Made by a program: the position numbers and the translations under genes. From JAICSD01 sp035637115 (GTDB taxonomy: Bacteria; Acidobacteriota; Vicinamibacteria; Vicinamibacterales; 2-12-FULL-66-21), in contig DASPXV010000019.1 in the NCBI GenBank assembly GCA_035637115.1, positions 14,053-78,052 of the forward strand: a stretch of DNA of 64,000 bases. Reading direction: 5' to 3'. The notes under the pieces are model-generated. The model was not told the origin of the DNA. It did no database searches and saw only the letters and a list, made by a program, of their open reading frames with translations. How positions within the stretch are numbered: position 1 is the stretch's first letter; each line of letters begins with the position of its first letter. Of the stretch, positions 36,184 through 44,864 are shown piece after piece.

Positions 36184-37274
36184 TGTTGTACCACCTGCTC
36201 TACGGCCAGCTGCACACCGCGATTCCGGTGCTGAACGTATTCCGCTACATCACATTCCGCACGGCGGGCGCAAGCGTGACGGCGTTGATGCTCAGCCTGG
36301 TGCTCGGGCCGATCCTGATCAAGCGCCTGCGTGAGTTCCAGATCGGACAGGTGATCCGGCAGGAAGGACCGCAAACACACCGCGCGAAGGCCGGGACGCC
36401 GACGATGGGCGGACTGCTCATCATGTCGAGCTCGCTGATTCCGACGCTGATGTGGGCCAACCTCACGAACGCGTACGTGTGGATCGCGGTGATCGCGACG
36501 GCGGCGTTCGGCGGCGTTGGCTTCGCAGACGACTACCTGAAGATCGTCCGGCGATCGCATCACGGTCTGCGACCGCGCTACAAGATGATCTGGCAGATCC
36601 TGATTTCCCTGGGCGTCGGCTTCGCGCTGCTGTCGCTCGTGCGGCTCGATCTGTACAACACGCGCCTGCTGCTGCCGTTTTTCAAGCGCATCATTCCGGA
36701 TCTCGGATGGGCCTACGTGCTGTTCGCGATGTTCGTGTGCGTCAGCTGGACGAACGCGGTGAACCTGACGGACGGCCTCGATGGACTCGCGATCAGCGTG
36801 TTCGCGGTCGCGGCCACTGCGCTCACCGCGCTGACGTATGTGAGCGGGCATCGCGTGTTCGCCGAGTACCTGCAGCTGCCCACCGTGTCTCCACTCATCG
36901 CGGAGCTGACGATCTTCTGCGGCGCGCTGGTCGGCGCCAGCCTCGGGTTCCTCTGGTACAACTCGTATCCCGCCGAAATCTTCATGGGCGATGTCGGCTC
37001 GCTGGCGCTCGGCGGAGCGCTCGGCACCATTGCGCTCCTCATCAAGCAGGAGTTCGTCCTGGTGATCGTCGGCGGCGTGTTCGTGATGGAAGCCGCGTCG
37101 GTCGTCATCCAGGTCGCGTCGTTCAAGCTCACCGGCAAGCGCGTCTTCCGGATGGCCCCGTTGCACCACCACTTCGAACTCATCGGCTGGAGTGAGCCGA
37201 AGGTCATCGCGCGGTTCGTGATTCTCGCGATCATCTTCGCGCTCTTCAGCCTCACCACGTTGAAGCTGCGATGA
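36183..37274 (+). CDS. mraY: phospho-MurNAc-pentapeptide translocase MraY
   Basis: 363 residues with about ten membrane helices. GPQTHRAKAGTPTMGGLLIM, GFADDYLKIVRRSHHGLRPR (the DDxxK site), NAVNLTDGLDGLAISV, EIFMGDVGSLALGGALG and MAPLHHHFELIGWSEPKVI are diagnostic. It makes lipid I on undecaprenyl phosphate at the inner membrane face. The start ATG at 36183 overlaps the murF stop; the murD start overlaps its own stop. Confidence 0.97.
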   Translation: MLYHLLYGQLHTAIPVLNVFRYITFRTAGASVTALMLSLVLGPILIKRLREFQIGQVIRQEGPQTHRAKAGTPTMGGLLIMSSSLIPTLMWANLTNAYVWIAVIATAAFGGVGFADDYLKIVRRSHHGLRPRYKMIWQILISLGVGFALLSLVRLDLYNTRLLLPFFKRIIPDLGWAYVLFAMFVCVSWTNAVNLTDGLDGLAISVFAVAATALTALTYVSGHRVFAEYLQLPTVSPLIAELTIFCGALVGASLGFLWYNSYPAEIFMGDVGSLALGGALGTIALLIKQEFVLVIVGGVFVMEAASVVIQVASFKLTGKRVFRMAPLHHHFELIGWSEPKVIARFVILAIIFALFSLTTLKLR

Positions 37275-38653
37275 CGGCACAGGCATTCTCCGTCGCGGGC
37301 AAGAAGGTCGTAGTCGTCGGCGCCGCGCGCAGCGGCGTGGCGGCCGCGGAGCTGCTCGTGCGCCGCGGCGCGGATGTCACGCTCACCGACATGCGCGACA
37401 GCATTCAGGAGGACGCGCAGTTGCGAAGCGCCGGCGTTCAGCTCGAGCTCGGTGGCCACCACGCGGAAACATTGCTCGGCGCCGACCTGATCGTTCTCAG
37501 TCCCGGTGTTCCGCCCGCGCAGCCTGCCGTGGCCGGAGCGCGCGCGGCCGGCGTGCCCGTCATGGGAGAGCTGGAGCTCGCCTCACGGTGGCTCCGCGGC
37601 CGCATCGTTGCGATCACGGGTACGAAGGGCAAGTCAACGACGACGACGTTGACCGGGCGAATGCTCGAAGCCGGCGGACACCGTGTGCTCGTGGGCGGCA
37701 ACATCGGTCATGCATTGAGCGCGCAAGTGGAGGAATCCACCGAGGACACGATCCACGTTGTCGAAACCAGCAGCTTCCAGTTGGAAAGTTCAGACACGTT
37801 TCATCCGTGGATCGCGGTGCTGTTGAACTTCTCACCGGACCACCTCGATCGTCACGCCGACATCGCCGAGTACGCCGCAGCGAAAGCGCGGATCTTCGCG
37901 AACCAGACGCCGGCCGACTGGGCGCTGCTCAACGCAGACGACGAGCCCTCGCAGGTGCTTGCGCAGGAGGCGCGATCGCGGCGGCTGCACTTCGCGACGG
38001 AGCGCAATCTGCCCGAGGGAGTCCTTGTCGCGGGTGACGCGATCGTGCGGCGTTCGCGTGGCAGCGACCAGGTCCTCGTCCCGCTCTCCGCGGTCAAGCT
38101 CCTTGGACGTCACCTCCTCGCAGATGTCGCGGCGGCCGCGGCCGTTGCGTCGATCGCCGGCGTCGACCCCGCGGCGATGACGCACGCCGTCGAGACCTTC
38201 ATGGGCCTCGAGCACGCCCTCGAGCCGGTGATGGAAATTGCCGGCGTGCGCTTCGTCAACGACTCGAAGGCCACCAACATCGAGTCTGCGCTGCGCGCGA
38301 TCGAAAGCTTCGGGCCAGGTCTCGTCGTCATCCTGGGGGGCCGTTTCAAGGGCGGAGACTTCGGCGATCTGCGCGCCGCTCTGACGGAACGCGGCGCCGC
38401 CGTTGTCGCGATAGGCGAAGCCGCGCCCCTCGTGCACGAGGCGCTCGCACCCGCTGTTGCCGTGCACGATGCGCCAGACATGGCTTCGGCGGTGCGCACC
38501 GCGTTCGCGCTCGCCTCGCCTGGCGACACGGTCGTCCTCGCGCCGGCGTGCGCGAGCTTCGACATGTTCAAGGACTACGCGGAGCGCGGGCGGATCTTCA
38601 AACAGGCGGTCGCGAAGCTGGAAGACGAGTGGAGTGCGACGAGAGAGCAATAG
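37271..38653 (+). CDS. murD: UDP-MurNAc-L-alanine:D-glutamate ligase MurD
   Basis: 460 residues. KVVVVGAARSGVAAAELLVR is the N-terminal UDP-binding fold, RIVAITGTKGKSTTTTLTGR the ATP loop near residue 113, LNFSPDHLDRHADIAEYAAA and RFVNDSKATNIESALRAIES are MurD motifs, and APACASFDMFKDYAERGRIF closes the domain. The TAG stop at 38651-38653 overlaps the first base of a 93-bp tandem repeat, so the natural C-terminus may have been replaced by repeat sequence. Confidence 0.97.
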   Translation: MTAQAFSVAGKKVVVVGAARSGVAAAELLVRRGADVTLTDMRDSIQEDAQLRSAGVQLELGGHHAETLLGADLIVLSPGVPPAQPAVAGARAAGVPVMGELELASRWLRGRIVAITGTKGKSTTTTLTGRMLEAGGHRVLVGGNIGHALSAQVEESTEDTIHVVETSSFQLESSDTFHPWIAVLLNFSPDHLDRHADIAEYAAAKARIFANQTPADWALLNADDEPSQVLAQEARSRRLHFATERNLPEGVLVAGDAIVRRSRGSDQVLVPLSAVKLLGRHLLADVAAAAAVASIAGVDPAAMTHAVETFMGLEHALEPVMEIAGVRFVNDSKATNIESALRAIESFGPGLVVILGGRFKGGDFGDLRAALTERGAAVVAIGEAAPLVHEALAPAVAVHDAPDMASAVRTAFALASPGDTVVLAPACASFDMFKDYAERGRIFKQAVAKLEDEWSATREQ

Positions 38654-38916
38654 CGCGAACGGAATGGAGCGAGCGACGAAGCGCGAGCGCAATGGAGAGA
38701 GCGGGAGCGGGGCGGGGAACCCCCGCGACGAAGACGACATGAAAAGCGCGAACGGAATGGAGCGAGCGACGAAGCGCGAGCGCAATGGAGAGAGCGGGAG
38801 CGGGGCGGGGAACCCCCGCGACTAAGACGAAATGAAAAGCGCGAACGGAATGGAGCGAGCGACGAAGCGCGAGCGCAATGGAGAGAGCGGGAGCGGGGCG
38901 GGGGGCCCCCGCGACT
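38652..38916. repeat. 93-bp direct tandem repeat, nearly three copies
   Basis: Copies start at 38652, 38745 and 38838, an exact 93-bp period; copies 1 and 2 differ at about two positions and copy 3 is cut off near 38916. Each unit holds a GC-rich hairpin (CGGGG-AA-CCCCCG). 93 is a multiple of three and frames stay open on both strands, but no ribosome site precedes them, so coding is not assumed. With the inverted repeat to its right it fills most of the 441-bp gene-free gap between murD and ftsW (38654-39094). Confidence 0.9.
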
Positions 38917-38923
38917 GATAAAT

Positions 38924-39045
38924 GAGCCGTGAGTAGTCATCAGTCCGGTCGGGACGGAGAAGAGCTGGCCGCTGGGAACGCAGGCTGCCCCGGTCTGCGA
39001 GGTCGGTGTCTTCCCTCAGGACCGGCTGATGACTACTGACGGCTC
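38924..39045. repeat. long inverted repeat (27/26-bp arms) between murD and ftsW
   Basis: The left arm 38924-38950 (beginning GAGCCGTGAGTAGTCATCAG) is complementary to the right arm 39020-39045 with one mismatch and one bulged base. The 69-nt centre is GC-rich and may pair further. No T-run follows, so a simple terminator is unlikely. It could be a non-autonomous mobile element or a structured leader for ftsW. Confidence 0.8.
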
Positions 39046-39059
39046 GTTAGCCACCCGGA

Positions 39060-39090
39060 TTGTCGGGCTGGCAAGGGCGGAACTTTAGAT
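39060..39090 (+). promoter_or_regulatory. weak candidate promoter for ftsW
   Basis: TTGTCG at 39060-39065 and TTAGAT at 39085-39090 are 19 bp apart, just upstream of the ftsW start at 39095. The match is poor but is the only candidate after the repeat-filled gap that might separate transcription of the two halves of the cluster. Confidence 0.25.
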
Positions 39091-39094
39091 CGTT

Positions 39095-40228
39095 ATGGCG
39101 CGCAAACTCAAATCGGACAAGCTGCTCTTCATCGCCACGCTGGCACTCGTGTGTGCCAGCCTGGTGATGGTCTACAGCTCCTCGGCAGTCATCGGACTGG
39201 AACAGTACCGCCAGCGCCCATCGTACTTTCTGTGGAAGCAGGCAACGTTCGCGCTGCTCGGGCTCGCGTTGATGCCCGTCCTCATGCAGATCGACTACCG
39301 GCGTTATCGCCAGCCGGCGGTGATCTGGACCGCGCTCGGCATGGTGACCTTCGCGCTCGTCGCGGTTCTGTTCGGGCCGCGCCTCAACGGCGCGCGCCGC
39401 TGGTTCGGCGTCGCGGGCATCGGCGGGCAGCCGTCCGAGTTCGCAAAGATCGTCATCATCTTCTTCGTGGCCGCCATCCTCGAGCGGCGAATGGATCGTA
39501 TCGACGATCTCCGCTATTCGCTGCTTCCGGTGGGCGTCGTCCTCGGCTGCATTGTCGCGCTGATCATGCTGCAGCCCGATCTCGGCACGGCGCTGTCAAT
39601 CATCGTGATTGTCAGCGTGATGGTGTTCGCGGCGGGCATCAATTACCGCTACATCGTCGGTCTGCTGCTCGTCTCGCTGCCCGCGGCCTACGTCGTGCTG
39701 ATGAGCGCGGATTACCGCCGGCGCCGGATGACGGTGTTCCTCGACCCATGGAGCGATCCGCTCGGCGATGGCTTCCAGGTGATCCAGTCGCTGATCGCCG
39801 TCGGCACGGGCGGCGTGTTCGGTCGCGGCCTGATGGCGGGCGTGCAGAAGCTTTACTATCTGCCGTACCCGCATACCGATTTCATCTACGCGGTGATCGG
39901 AGAGGAGCTCGGTCTGCTGGGTACGACATTGGTGCTCGTCGCGTTCTGCGTGATCGCGTGGCGCGGACTTCGCACCTCGATGCGCGCTCCCGATCGCTTC
40001 GGCGCCTTTCTCGCGCTCGGGCTGACGGCGATGGTGATCGTGCAGGCGTTCTTCAACATCAGCGTCGTCCTCGGCCTGCTGCCCACGAAAGGGATTCCGC
40101 TGCCGTTCGTCAGTTTCGGCGGATCGTCGCTGCTCATGAGCATGCTGGGCATGGGGATCCTGCTGAACGTCTCGCAGCATGCCTCGGCGACGCACGTGAT
40201 CACGACGGACATGACGGCGGATGCATGA
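39095..40228 (+). CDS. ftsW: septal peptidoglycan polymerase FtsW
   Basis: 377 residues with about ten helices of the SEDS family. LVMVYSSSAVIGLEQYR opens the protein; GARRWFGVAGIGGQPSEFAK, MLQPDLGTALSIIVIVSVMV, PHTDFIYAVIGEELGLLGT and KGIPLPFVSFGGSSLLMSML are SEDS signatures, and the Asp in QPDLG is the conserved one. It polymerises lipid II with FtsI at the septum. It ends in an ATGA overlap with murG. Confidence 0.97.
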   Translation: MARKLKSDKLLFIATLALVCASLVMVYSSSAVIGLEQYRQRPSYFLWKQATFALLGLALMPVLMQIDYRRYRQPAVIWTALGMVTFALVAVLFGPRLNGARRWFGVAGIGGQPSEFAKIVIIFFVAAILERRMDRIDDLRYSLLPVGVVLGCIVALIMLQPDLGTALSIIVIVSVMVFAAGINYRYIVGLLLVSLPAAYVVLMSADYRRRRMTVFLDPWSDPLGDGFQVIQSLIAVGTGGVFGRGLMAGVQKLYYLPYPHTDFIYAVIGEELGLLGTTLVLVAFCVIAWRGLRTSMRAPDRFGAFLALGLTAMVIVQAFFNISVVLGLLPTKGIPLPFVSFGGSSLLMSMLGMGILLNVSQHASATHVITTDMTADA

Positions 40229-41385
40229 AGCCGTTGCGCGTGGTGATCGGCGGCGGCGGAACCGGCGGGCACCTGTACCCGGGCATCGCGATCGCGCGGG
40301 AGATTGTCGCCCGGCGTCCCGATGCGACGGTGACGTTCGCCGGCACGGCGCGTGGCATCGAGACGAAAGTCGTCCCGCGCGAAGGCTTCCAGCTCGATCT
40401 GCTGCGGAGCGCCGGTCTGAAGGGACGGTCTCTGCTCGCGGCACTGCGCGGCGTCGCGCTGCTACCGGCGAGCGCGTGGGACGCATGGCGCATCTTGTCG
40501 CGCCGACGCCCGGACGTCGTGATTGGCGTGGGCGGTTACAGCTCGGGCCCCGTGGTGATGCTGGCGGCGCTGCGCCGCATTCCCACGCTGCTCGCGGAAC
40601 AGAACGCGGTGCCGGGACTGACCAACCGGCTCCTCTCGCACGTGGTCAGCGCGGCGGCGGTCACATTCGATTCGACGGTGTCCTTCTTTGGCAGGAGGGG
40701 ATTTGTCGCAGGCAATCCGGTTCGTCCCGAGTTTCTCGAGAATGCGGGAGATCTTCCGCCCGACAGCGGAAGCCGCTCTGACCGCACGAGGGTACTGATC
40801 TTTGGCGGCTCCCAGGGCGCGCACGCAATCAACGTGGCCATGGTGGCGGCGGCGCCGCGGCTGGCAGCCGCTGGCGGCGTGGACGTCACGCATCAGACAG
40901 GAGAGCGCGATGTGGAACTGGTCCGGCGCGGCTACGGGGACGCGGGCCTTCAGGCCCGGGTCGAACCGTTCATCTACGCCATGGACCGGGAAATGAAACG
41001 CGCGGACGTCGTCGTCAGCCGCGCCGGCGCGACGACGATCGCGGAGCTGACGGCGGCAGGACGCGCATCGATCCTGGTGCCGCTGCCGACGGCCGCTGAC
41101 GATCATCAGAAGAAGAACGCCGAGGTGCTCGCACGCGCGGGCGCGGCGGACTTGATCGAGCAGAAGGATTTGACGGGAGCCGTCCTCTCCCAACGAGTGC
41201 TGTTGCTCGCCGCAGACGCGGAGCGACGGCAGCGGATGGCTGAAGCCGCGCGGAAACTGGCGCGGCCCGACGCGGCGAAGGTAATCGTCGATCGCGTGCT
41301 GGAGCTGGCCGCCGCGAGGGAGCGGCGCGGGGCTTGGGGCCCCCGCAAGCGACCGAGCCGGGGTTCGGGGCGGAGCCCCGACTAG
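40225..41385 (+). CDS. murG: UDP-GlcNAc:lipid I transferase MurG
   Basis: 386 residues. VVIGGGGTGGHLYPGIAIAR is the lipid I-binding glycine loop, VIGVGGYSSGPVVMLAALR and LLAEQNAVPGLTNRLL are N-domain motifs, and VLIFGGSQGAHAINVAM and VVSRAGATTIAELTAAGRAS bind UDP-GlcNAc. It makes lipid II at the cytoplasmic face. The last 20 residues are translated from a GC-rich hairpin stretch (41327-41382) and are not a conserved MurG tail; they look acquired. Confidence 0.97.
   Translation: MKPLRVVIGGGGTGGHLYPGIAIAREIVARRPDATVTFAGTARGIETKVVPREGFQLDLLRSAGLKGRSLLAALRGVALLPASAWDAWRILSRRRPDVVIGVGGYSSGPVVMLAALRRIPTLLAEQNAVPGLTNRLLSHVVSAAAVTFDSTVSFFGRRGFVAGNPVRPEFLENAGDLPPDSGSRSDRTRVLIFGGSQGAHAINVAMVAAAPRLAAAGGVDVTHQTGERDVELVRRGYGDAGLQARVEPFIYAMDREMKRADVVVSRAGATTIAELTAAGRASILVPLPTAADDHQKKNAEVLARAGAADLIEQKDLTGAVLSQRVLLLAADAERRQRMAEAARKLARPDAAKVIVDRVLELAAARERRGAWGPRKRPSRGSGRSPD
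41327..41382. repeat. GC-rich double hairpin forming the 3' end of murG
   Basis: Two adjacent GC-rich inverted repeats (GGGGCTTGGGGCCCC, then CGGGGTTCGGGGCGGAGCCCCG) lie at the end of the murG frame and supply its last residues and stop. Similar GC-rich hairpins occur in the murD-ftsW repeat and inside mutS2. No T-run follows. Confidence 0.55.
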
Positions 41386-41387
41386 AA

Positions 41388-42776
41388 ATGCTAGGGCGCA
41401 CGCGCCGCATCCACTTCGTCGGGATCGGCGGCATCGGGATGAGCGGGATCGCGGAGCTGCTCGCGAATCTCGGCTACGAGGTGAGCGGCTCGGATGCGAA
41501 GGCGTCGGAGATCACGCAGCGGCTCGCCGGGCTCGGCGTGCGGATCGCATCGGGTCACGACGCGGCGAACGTCGGCAACGTCGATGTCGTGGTGACCTCT
41601 TCGGCGATACAGCCGGGGAACCCGGAGGTCGACGAGGCGCGGCGGCGGCTGATTCCCGTGATCCCGCGGGCCGAGATGCTCGCGGAGCTGATGCGGCTCC
41701 GCTACGGCATCGCGATCGCGGGCGCGCACGGCAAAACGACGATCACGTCGATGGTGGCGCTGGTCCTGGAGCGCGCGGGGCTCGATCCGACCGCGGTCAT
41801 CGGCGGGCGGTTGAGCGCGTTCGGCAGCAACGCGCGGCTTGGACGCGGGGACTACATGGTGGTCGAGGCGGATGAAAGCGACAGGTCGTTCCTGAAGCTG
41901 TCGCCGGCGATCGCGGTGATTACGAACATCGATTACGAGCACATGGAAAGTTACGGCAGCTGGGACGCCCTGCAGCAGGCGTTCGTCGACTTCGCCAACA
42001 AGGTGCCGTTCTACGGCACCGTCGTGGCGTGTCTCGACGACGAGCCCGTGCGCGCGCTCGTGCCGCGGATGACACGTCGCGTGATCACGTACGGGTTCGA
42101 AGGCAGCGGCGCCACGATATCGGGCCACGGCATGACGCTCGAGGCGTTCGGCTCGCGCTGTCGCGTGATGCACACGGTTACCGGCGGGGCGCCCAATCCG
42201 CTCGGAACATTGCATTTGCGAGTGCCGGGACGCCACAACCTGTTGAACGCGTTGGCCGCGGTCGCCGTCGGACTCGAAGTCGGGATTCCCTTCAACCGCA
42301 TCGCGAGCGGCTTCGAGCAGTTCAGCGGCGCCGAGCGCCGGTTTCAACTTCGCGGCGAAGCGCGCGGTGTGATGGTCGTCGACGACTACGGCCATCACCC
42401 GACCGAGATCGCCGCGGTAATCGCAGCCGCCCGTGCGGGACTCGATCGCCGCGTCGTCGTTGTGTTCCAACCGCATCGATACACGAGGACGCGCGATCTG
42501 CTGCCGCAATTCGGTACAGCGCTGGGAGCAGCGGACGAGATCGTTCTGACCGACATCTATTCGGCCGGCGAGCCGCCGATCTCCGGCGCAACCGCGGAAG
42601 CTGTCGAAGCGGAGGTTCGCAAGACGGGCAAACCCGTGAGGCTGGTGAAGTCGCTCGGCGATATTCCTGCTGCCGTGAAACGGATCGCACGCGCGAACGA
42701 TCTCGTCATCACGCTCGGCGCCGGATCCATCGGGACGATGCCGGATCGCATCCTCGAGGCGCTCAATGAGCGTTAA
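41388..42776 (+). CDS. murC: UDP-MurNAc:L-alanine ligase MurC
   Basis: 462 residues from ATG 41388, two bases after the murG stop. RRIHFVGIGGIGMSGIAELL is the UDP-binding fold, AIAGAHGKTTITSMVALVLE the ATP loop, EADESDRSFLKLSPAIAVIT and NIDYEHMESYGSW are typical, and VVDDYGHHPTEIAAVIAAAR and VFQPHRYTRTRDL form the C-terminal domain. It starts stem-peptide assembly. It is followed directly by ftsQ (11-bp overlap) with no murB or ddl between them. Confidence 0.97.
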   Translation: MLGRTRRIHFVGIGGIGMSGIAELLANLGYEVSGSDAKASEITQRLAGLGVRIASGHDAANVGNVDVVVTSSAIQPGNPEVDEARRRLIPVIPRAEMLAELMRLRYGIAIAGAHGKTTITSMVALVLERAGLDPTAVIGGRLSAFGSNARLGRGDYMVVEADESDRSFLKLSPAIAVITNIDYEHMESYGSWDALQQAFVDFANKVPFYGTVVACLDDEPVRALVPRMTRRVITYGFEGSGATISGHGMTLEAFGSRCRVMHTVTGGAPNPLGTLHLRVPGRHNLLNALAAVAVGLEVGIPFNRIASGFEQFSGAERRFQLRGEARGVMVVDDYGHHPTEIAAVIAAARAGLDRRVVVVFQPHRYTRTRDLLPQFGTALGAADEIVLTDIYSAGEPPISGATAEAVEAEVRKTGKPVRLVKSLGDIPAAVKRIARANDLVITLGAGSIGTMPDRILEALNER

Positions 42777-43596
42777 GGCGCCGTCCGAAAAGAACTTTCG
42801 CCGCGCGAAAGTGCGCCCCGGCGGCAAGAAGGGGGCCGCGGCAGCCGGATGGCGCGCGTTTGCGTGGCGCATCGGTCGATGGATTATCGCGCTGCTCGTG
42901 GTCGCTTACGCGGGGTACCGCGCGACGACGCTCGTGGTCCACGCGTCGGGGTTGCAGGTCCGCAAGATCGCCGTACACGGCAATGTCCGGATCTCGAGCG
43001 GCGAGGTGCAGGCCATCGTTGACGGCCTGCGGGGATCGAGCATTTTGACCGCGGATCTCGTCAGCTATCGCCGCCGGTTGATGGAATCTCCCTGGGTTGC
43101 GGACGTAGCGCTCCGCCGCGTCCTGCCGTCGACGGTGGAAGTGTTCGTGTCCGAGCGCAGCCCGATCGGACTGTGCCGGCTGGGCAGCACGTTGTACCTG
43201 ATCGACGCCGGCGGCACTTTGATCGACGAGTTCGGTCCGCAGTACGTGGAGTTCGACTTGCCGATCATCGACGGCCTCGTCCGATCGCCAGGCTCCGGGC
43301 AGCCGTCGATCGACGAAGGGCGCGCGGAACTCGCGGCACGCGTGATCGAATCGCTCGCGCCGCGGAAGGACATCGCCCAGAAGGTCTCGCAGATCGACGT
43401 GCGCGACTCGCACGACGCCGTCGTCATGCTGCAGGACGACGCGGCACTGCTGCACCTGGGGGAAGAGAAGTTCCTGGAGCGCCTGCAGTCGTACGTGGAT
43501 CTCGCGCCGGCGCTGCGCGACCAGGTCCGCGAGATCGATTACGTGGACCTGCGGTTCGGCGAACGCGTATACGTGCGACCCGCGGCGAAACGATGA
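42766..43596 (+). CDS. ftsQ: cell division protein FtsQ
   Basis: 276 residues: a basic N-terminus, one membrane helix (RWIIALLVVAYAGYRATTLV, about residues 38-57), and then a POTRA domain (VRKIAVHGNVRISSGEVQAI) and a beta domain (PWVADVALRRVLPSTVEVFV, then SERSPIGL). It is an extracytoplasmic divisome scaffold that binds FtsL and FtsB. Twenty-one bases separate it from ftsA. Confidence 0.93.
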   Translation: MSVKAPSEKNFRRAKVRPGGKKGAAAAGWRAFAWRIGRWIIALLVVAYAGYRATTLVVHASGLQVRKIAVHGNVRISSGEVQAIVDGLRGSSILTADLVSYRRRLMESPWVADVALRRVLPSTVEVFVSERSPIGLCRLGSTLYLIDAGGTLIDEFGPQYVEFDLPIIDGLVRSPGSGQPSIDEGRAELAARVIESLAPRKDIAQKVSQIDVRDSHDAVVMLQDDAALLHLGEEKFLERLQSYVDLAPALRDQVREIDYVDLRFGERVYVRPAAKR

Positions 43597-43617
43597 AGGA
43601 CGTGGAAGGGAGAACCT

Positions 43618-44853
43618 GTGGCTCGTAAGGAACGATACCTGGTCGGACTCGACGTCGGGACATCGAAGATCGCCGCGATCGTCGGCGAGATGACGGACAA
43701 CGGCGGGCTCGACATCATCGGGCTGGGGCTTGCCGACTCGAAGGGCATTCGCCGCGGCGTCGTCGTCAATCTCGAGGCGGCGGTCGAATCGATCAAGAAA
43801 GCCATCGACGAGGCCGAACTCACGGCCGGCGTGGAGATCGACTCAGTGCACCTGGGACTGTCGGGCGCGCACGTCAAGGCGTTCAACAGCCGCGGGGTCG
43901 TGGCGGTCGCAGGCAAGAACCGCGAGATCACGCGGGAAGACGTGCGGCGCGCGATCGACGCAGCGAAAGCTGTTGCGCTGCCGAGCGGCCGCGAGATCCT
44001 CCACGTACTGCCGCAGGATTTCGTCGTCGACGAGCAAGACGGCATCGGTGCCCCCGTCGGAATGACCGGTACGCGCCTTGAAGTGAACGTCCACGTGGTG
44101 ACGGGAAGCGCATCGTCCACGCAAAACATCGTGGCGTGCGTGAATCGCGCGGGCGTGGCGGTGCTCGACACGGTGCTGGAACAACTGGCCGCGAGCGAGG
44201 CCGTGCTGACCGACGACGAGAAGCAGCTCGGCGTCGCGATCGTAGACATCGGCGGTGGAACGACGGACTTCGCGATCTTCGAGCGCGGCAGCATCTGGCA
44301 CACGGGGGTCGTCGCGGTCGGCGGCGATCACTTTACCAACGACATCGCCGTCGGTCTTCGCACGCCGATTCCAGACGCCGAGAAGATCAAGCGCCGCTGC
44401 GGCTGCGCGCTGTCGGCCATGGTCGCGGAAGACGAGACGATGGACGTGCCGAGCGTGGGGGGGCGCAAGTCGCGCGTGATGGCGCGGCGGATCCTTTCGG
44501 AAATCCTGCAGCCGCGCGCCGAAGAAATCTTTCACCTGCTGTGGGACGAGATCCGCAAGGCGGGTTTCGAGAAGTCGCTCAATTCCGGAATCGTGCTGAC
44601 CGGCGGGGGCGCGATGCTCGAAGGGATGGCGGAGATCGCGGAACAGATCTTCGATCTGCCGATTCGCCGCGGGATGCCAGCCGGCGTCGGCGGCCTCGCC
44701 GATCACGTTAACAATCCCGCGTTCGCCACGGCCGTGGGGCTGGTGATGTACGCGCACAGGAATCATGTCGGAGAAGTCGCGCGCCCCGTCGGCGCCGGCG
44801 CTTTCGGGCGCGTGGCCGGACGGCTGCGCGGCTTGTTCAAGGAGTTTTTCTGA
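43618..44853 (+). CDS. ftsA: cell division protein FtsA
   Basis: 411 residues from GTG 43618, with a strong GGAAGGGAG ribosome site a few bases upstream. YLVGLDVGTSKIAAIVGEMT is the phosphate-1 loop of the actin fold, VAIVDIGGGTTDFAIFERG phosphate-2, and IVLTGGGAMLEGMAEIAEQI the adenosine loop. The C-terminus (GRLRGLFKEFF) is the amphipathic helix that ties FtsZ to the membrane. It ends at the ftsZ start. Confidence 0.97.
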   Translation: MARKERYLVGLDVGTSKIAAIVGEMTDNGGLDIIGLGLADSKGIRRGVVVNLEAAVESIKKAIDEAELTAGVEIDSVHLGLSGAHVKAFNSRGVVAVAGKNREITREDVRRAIDAAKAVALPSGREILHVLPQDFVVDEQDGIGAPVGMTGTRLEVNVHVVTGSASSTQNIVACVNRAGVAVLDTVLEQLAASEAVLTDDEKQLGVAIVDIGGGTTDFAIFERGSIWHTGVVAVGGDHFTNDIAVGLRTPIPDAEKIKRRCGCALSAMVAEDETMDVPSVGGRKSRVMARRILSEILQPRAEEIFHLLWDEIRKAGFEKSLNSGIVLTGGGAMLEGMAEIAEQIFDLPIRRGMPAGVGGLADHVNNPAFATAVGLVMYAHRNHVGEVARPVGAGAFGRVAGRLRGLFKEFF

Positions 44854-44864
44854 TGGAGGGCCGA

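Noticed and set aside
38652..38916. 93-bp tandem repeat as a CRISPR array
   Set aside because: No unique spacers; whole 93-bp units are repeated with almost no variation, and no cas genes are present.
38575..38940. Repeat-encoded minus-strand protein
   Set aside because: The frame exists only because 93 is divisible by three; no ribosome site, and the composition is simple repeat.
39151..40224. Upstream extension of murG into ftsW
   Set aside because: Same reason: the MurG glycine loop begins at 40225, and the extension is a shadow of ftsW.
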